This document shows, one piece after another, positions 30,433 through 30,600 of a DNA stretch of 30,600 bases. The DNA is from a virus, in IMG/VR virus record IMGVR_UViG_3300021087_000056, positions 1 through 30,600 of that record; one strand, 5' to 3'. The position numbers were made by a program, and so were the translations under genes. Position 1 is the stretch's first letter, and each line of letters opens with the position of its first letter. Under the pieces are notes generated by a model, which did not search any database, was not told the origin of the DNA, and saw only the letters and a program-made list of their open reading frames with translations.

Positions 30433-30580
30433 CGTCTTTTATCATTTTTTTCCACTTGGTTAGGGTACTCTTGGCAGACTTAAGAGTCTTGGCATTGATC
30501 TTAAGTACATGACCTGCAACATATGCATCTGATATCTTGTAGGTACCACTGTTGGTTTGGTATACGTAGTATGTCATCAT
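30425..30580 (-). CDS. 51-residue hypothetical protein, complete copy
   Basis: This encodes 51 residues from the ATG at 30578-30580 (a second ATG follows directly). It has Tyr-rich strands, then SAKSTLTKWKKMIKDDE as an amphipathic helix. No family is recognised. Its end overlaps the small-terminase ATG, and on the circle its start overlaps the stop of the CxxC protein, so it links the early/middle operon to the packaging genes without a gap. The left-edge copy (1-153) encodes Ala rather than Thr at position 13. Confidence 0.7.
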   Translation of the reverse strand: MMTYYVYQTNSGTYKISDAYVAGHVLKINAKTLKSAKSTLTKWKKMIKDDE

Positions 30581-30600
30581 TGTTTATTTTTTTTAAGTAA
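30428..30600. repeat. Right copy of terminal overlap (circle junction)
   Basis: This is the second copy of bases 1-173, with TA at 30544-30545 in place of CG. It holds nearly all of the 51-residue gene that leads into the terminase operon, so genes at the left and right edges of the window are contiguous on the circle. The two-base difference suggests that more than one variant was sampled. Confidence 0.9.

Noticed and set aside
1-30600. CRISPR array, tRNA genes, integrase or attachment site
   Set aside because: No regularly spaced repeats, cloverleaf-like sequence, recombinase motif or duplicated core apart from the terminal overlap was seen.

Overview
The window looks like one complete, circularly closed genome unit (about 30.43 kb) of an AT-rich tailed phage of the siphovirus type. 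Bases 1-173 recur at 30428-30600 with only two adjacent differences, so the window wraps around a circle. No integrase, tRNA or bacterial chromosomal gene is visible. A Bacteroidota host, probably a flavobacterium, is inferred from A-rich leaders that mostly lack Shine-Dalgarno sites, PKD and SprB-like modules in tail proteins, and a TANNTTTG-type promoter box. The species cannot be named from sequence alone.

Almost every gene lies on the minus strand. Read in transcription direction, the unit starts in a 413-base control region (7052-7464) holding tandem copies of a phage-specific promoter cassette. It then runs leftward: three small early genes, each with its own cassette (7051 to 5804); a second control site with a palindrome (5649-5803); a winged-helix-like protein, an unknown protein and a primase-polymerase/SF3 helicase (5648 to 2643); an iteron-bearing gap that is the best origin candidate (2420-2642); and a tightly overlapping set of small genes with a sigma-like factor (2419 to 150). 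Across the circle junction come a 51-residue protein, a small-terminase candidate, a methyltransferase-like protein and the large terminase (30580 to 28317).

The late region continues leftward: tail assembly and neck genes (28268 to 26223), two large tail proteins (26220 to 20670), a tape-measure candidate (20631 to 18856), a composite prohead protease (18838 to 17054), a small membrane protein, scaffold, major capsid protein, tail-tube candidate, portal, head-tail connector candidate and a holin candidate. It ends with a host-recognition cluster: 18-residue repeats with PKD domains, a tail-spike-like protein and a fibre with YadA-like 14-residue repeats. A minus-strand terminator at 7376-7415 closes the unit.

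Two genes run against the rest and look like later insertions between head genes: a nucleotidyltransferase-fold protein (13606-14118) and a GIY-YIG endonuclease (16342-16830). A plus-strand terminator at 7335-7372 has no protein gene upstream and probably ends a short RNA whose candidate promoter overlaps a perfect palindrome. The least familiar parts are this control region with its iterated cassettes, the orphan nucleotidyltransferase, and the protease whose domain is split by an insert of about 400 residues. No endolysin or DNA polymerase was recognised.
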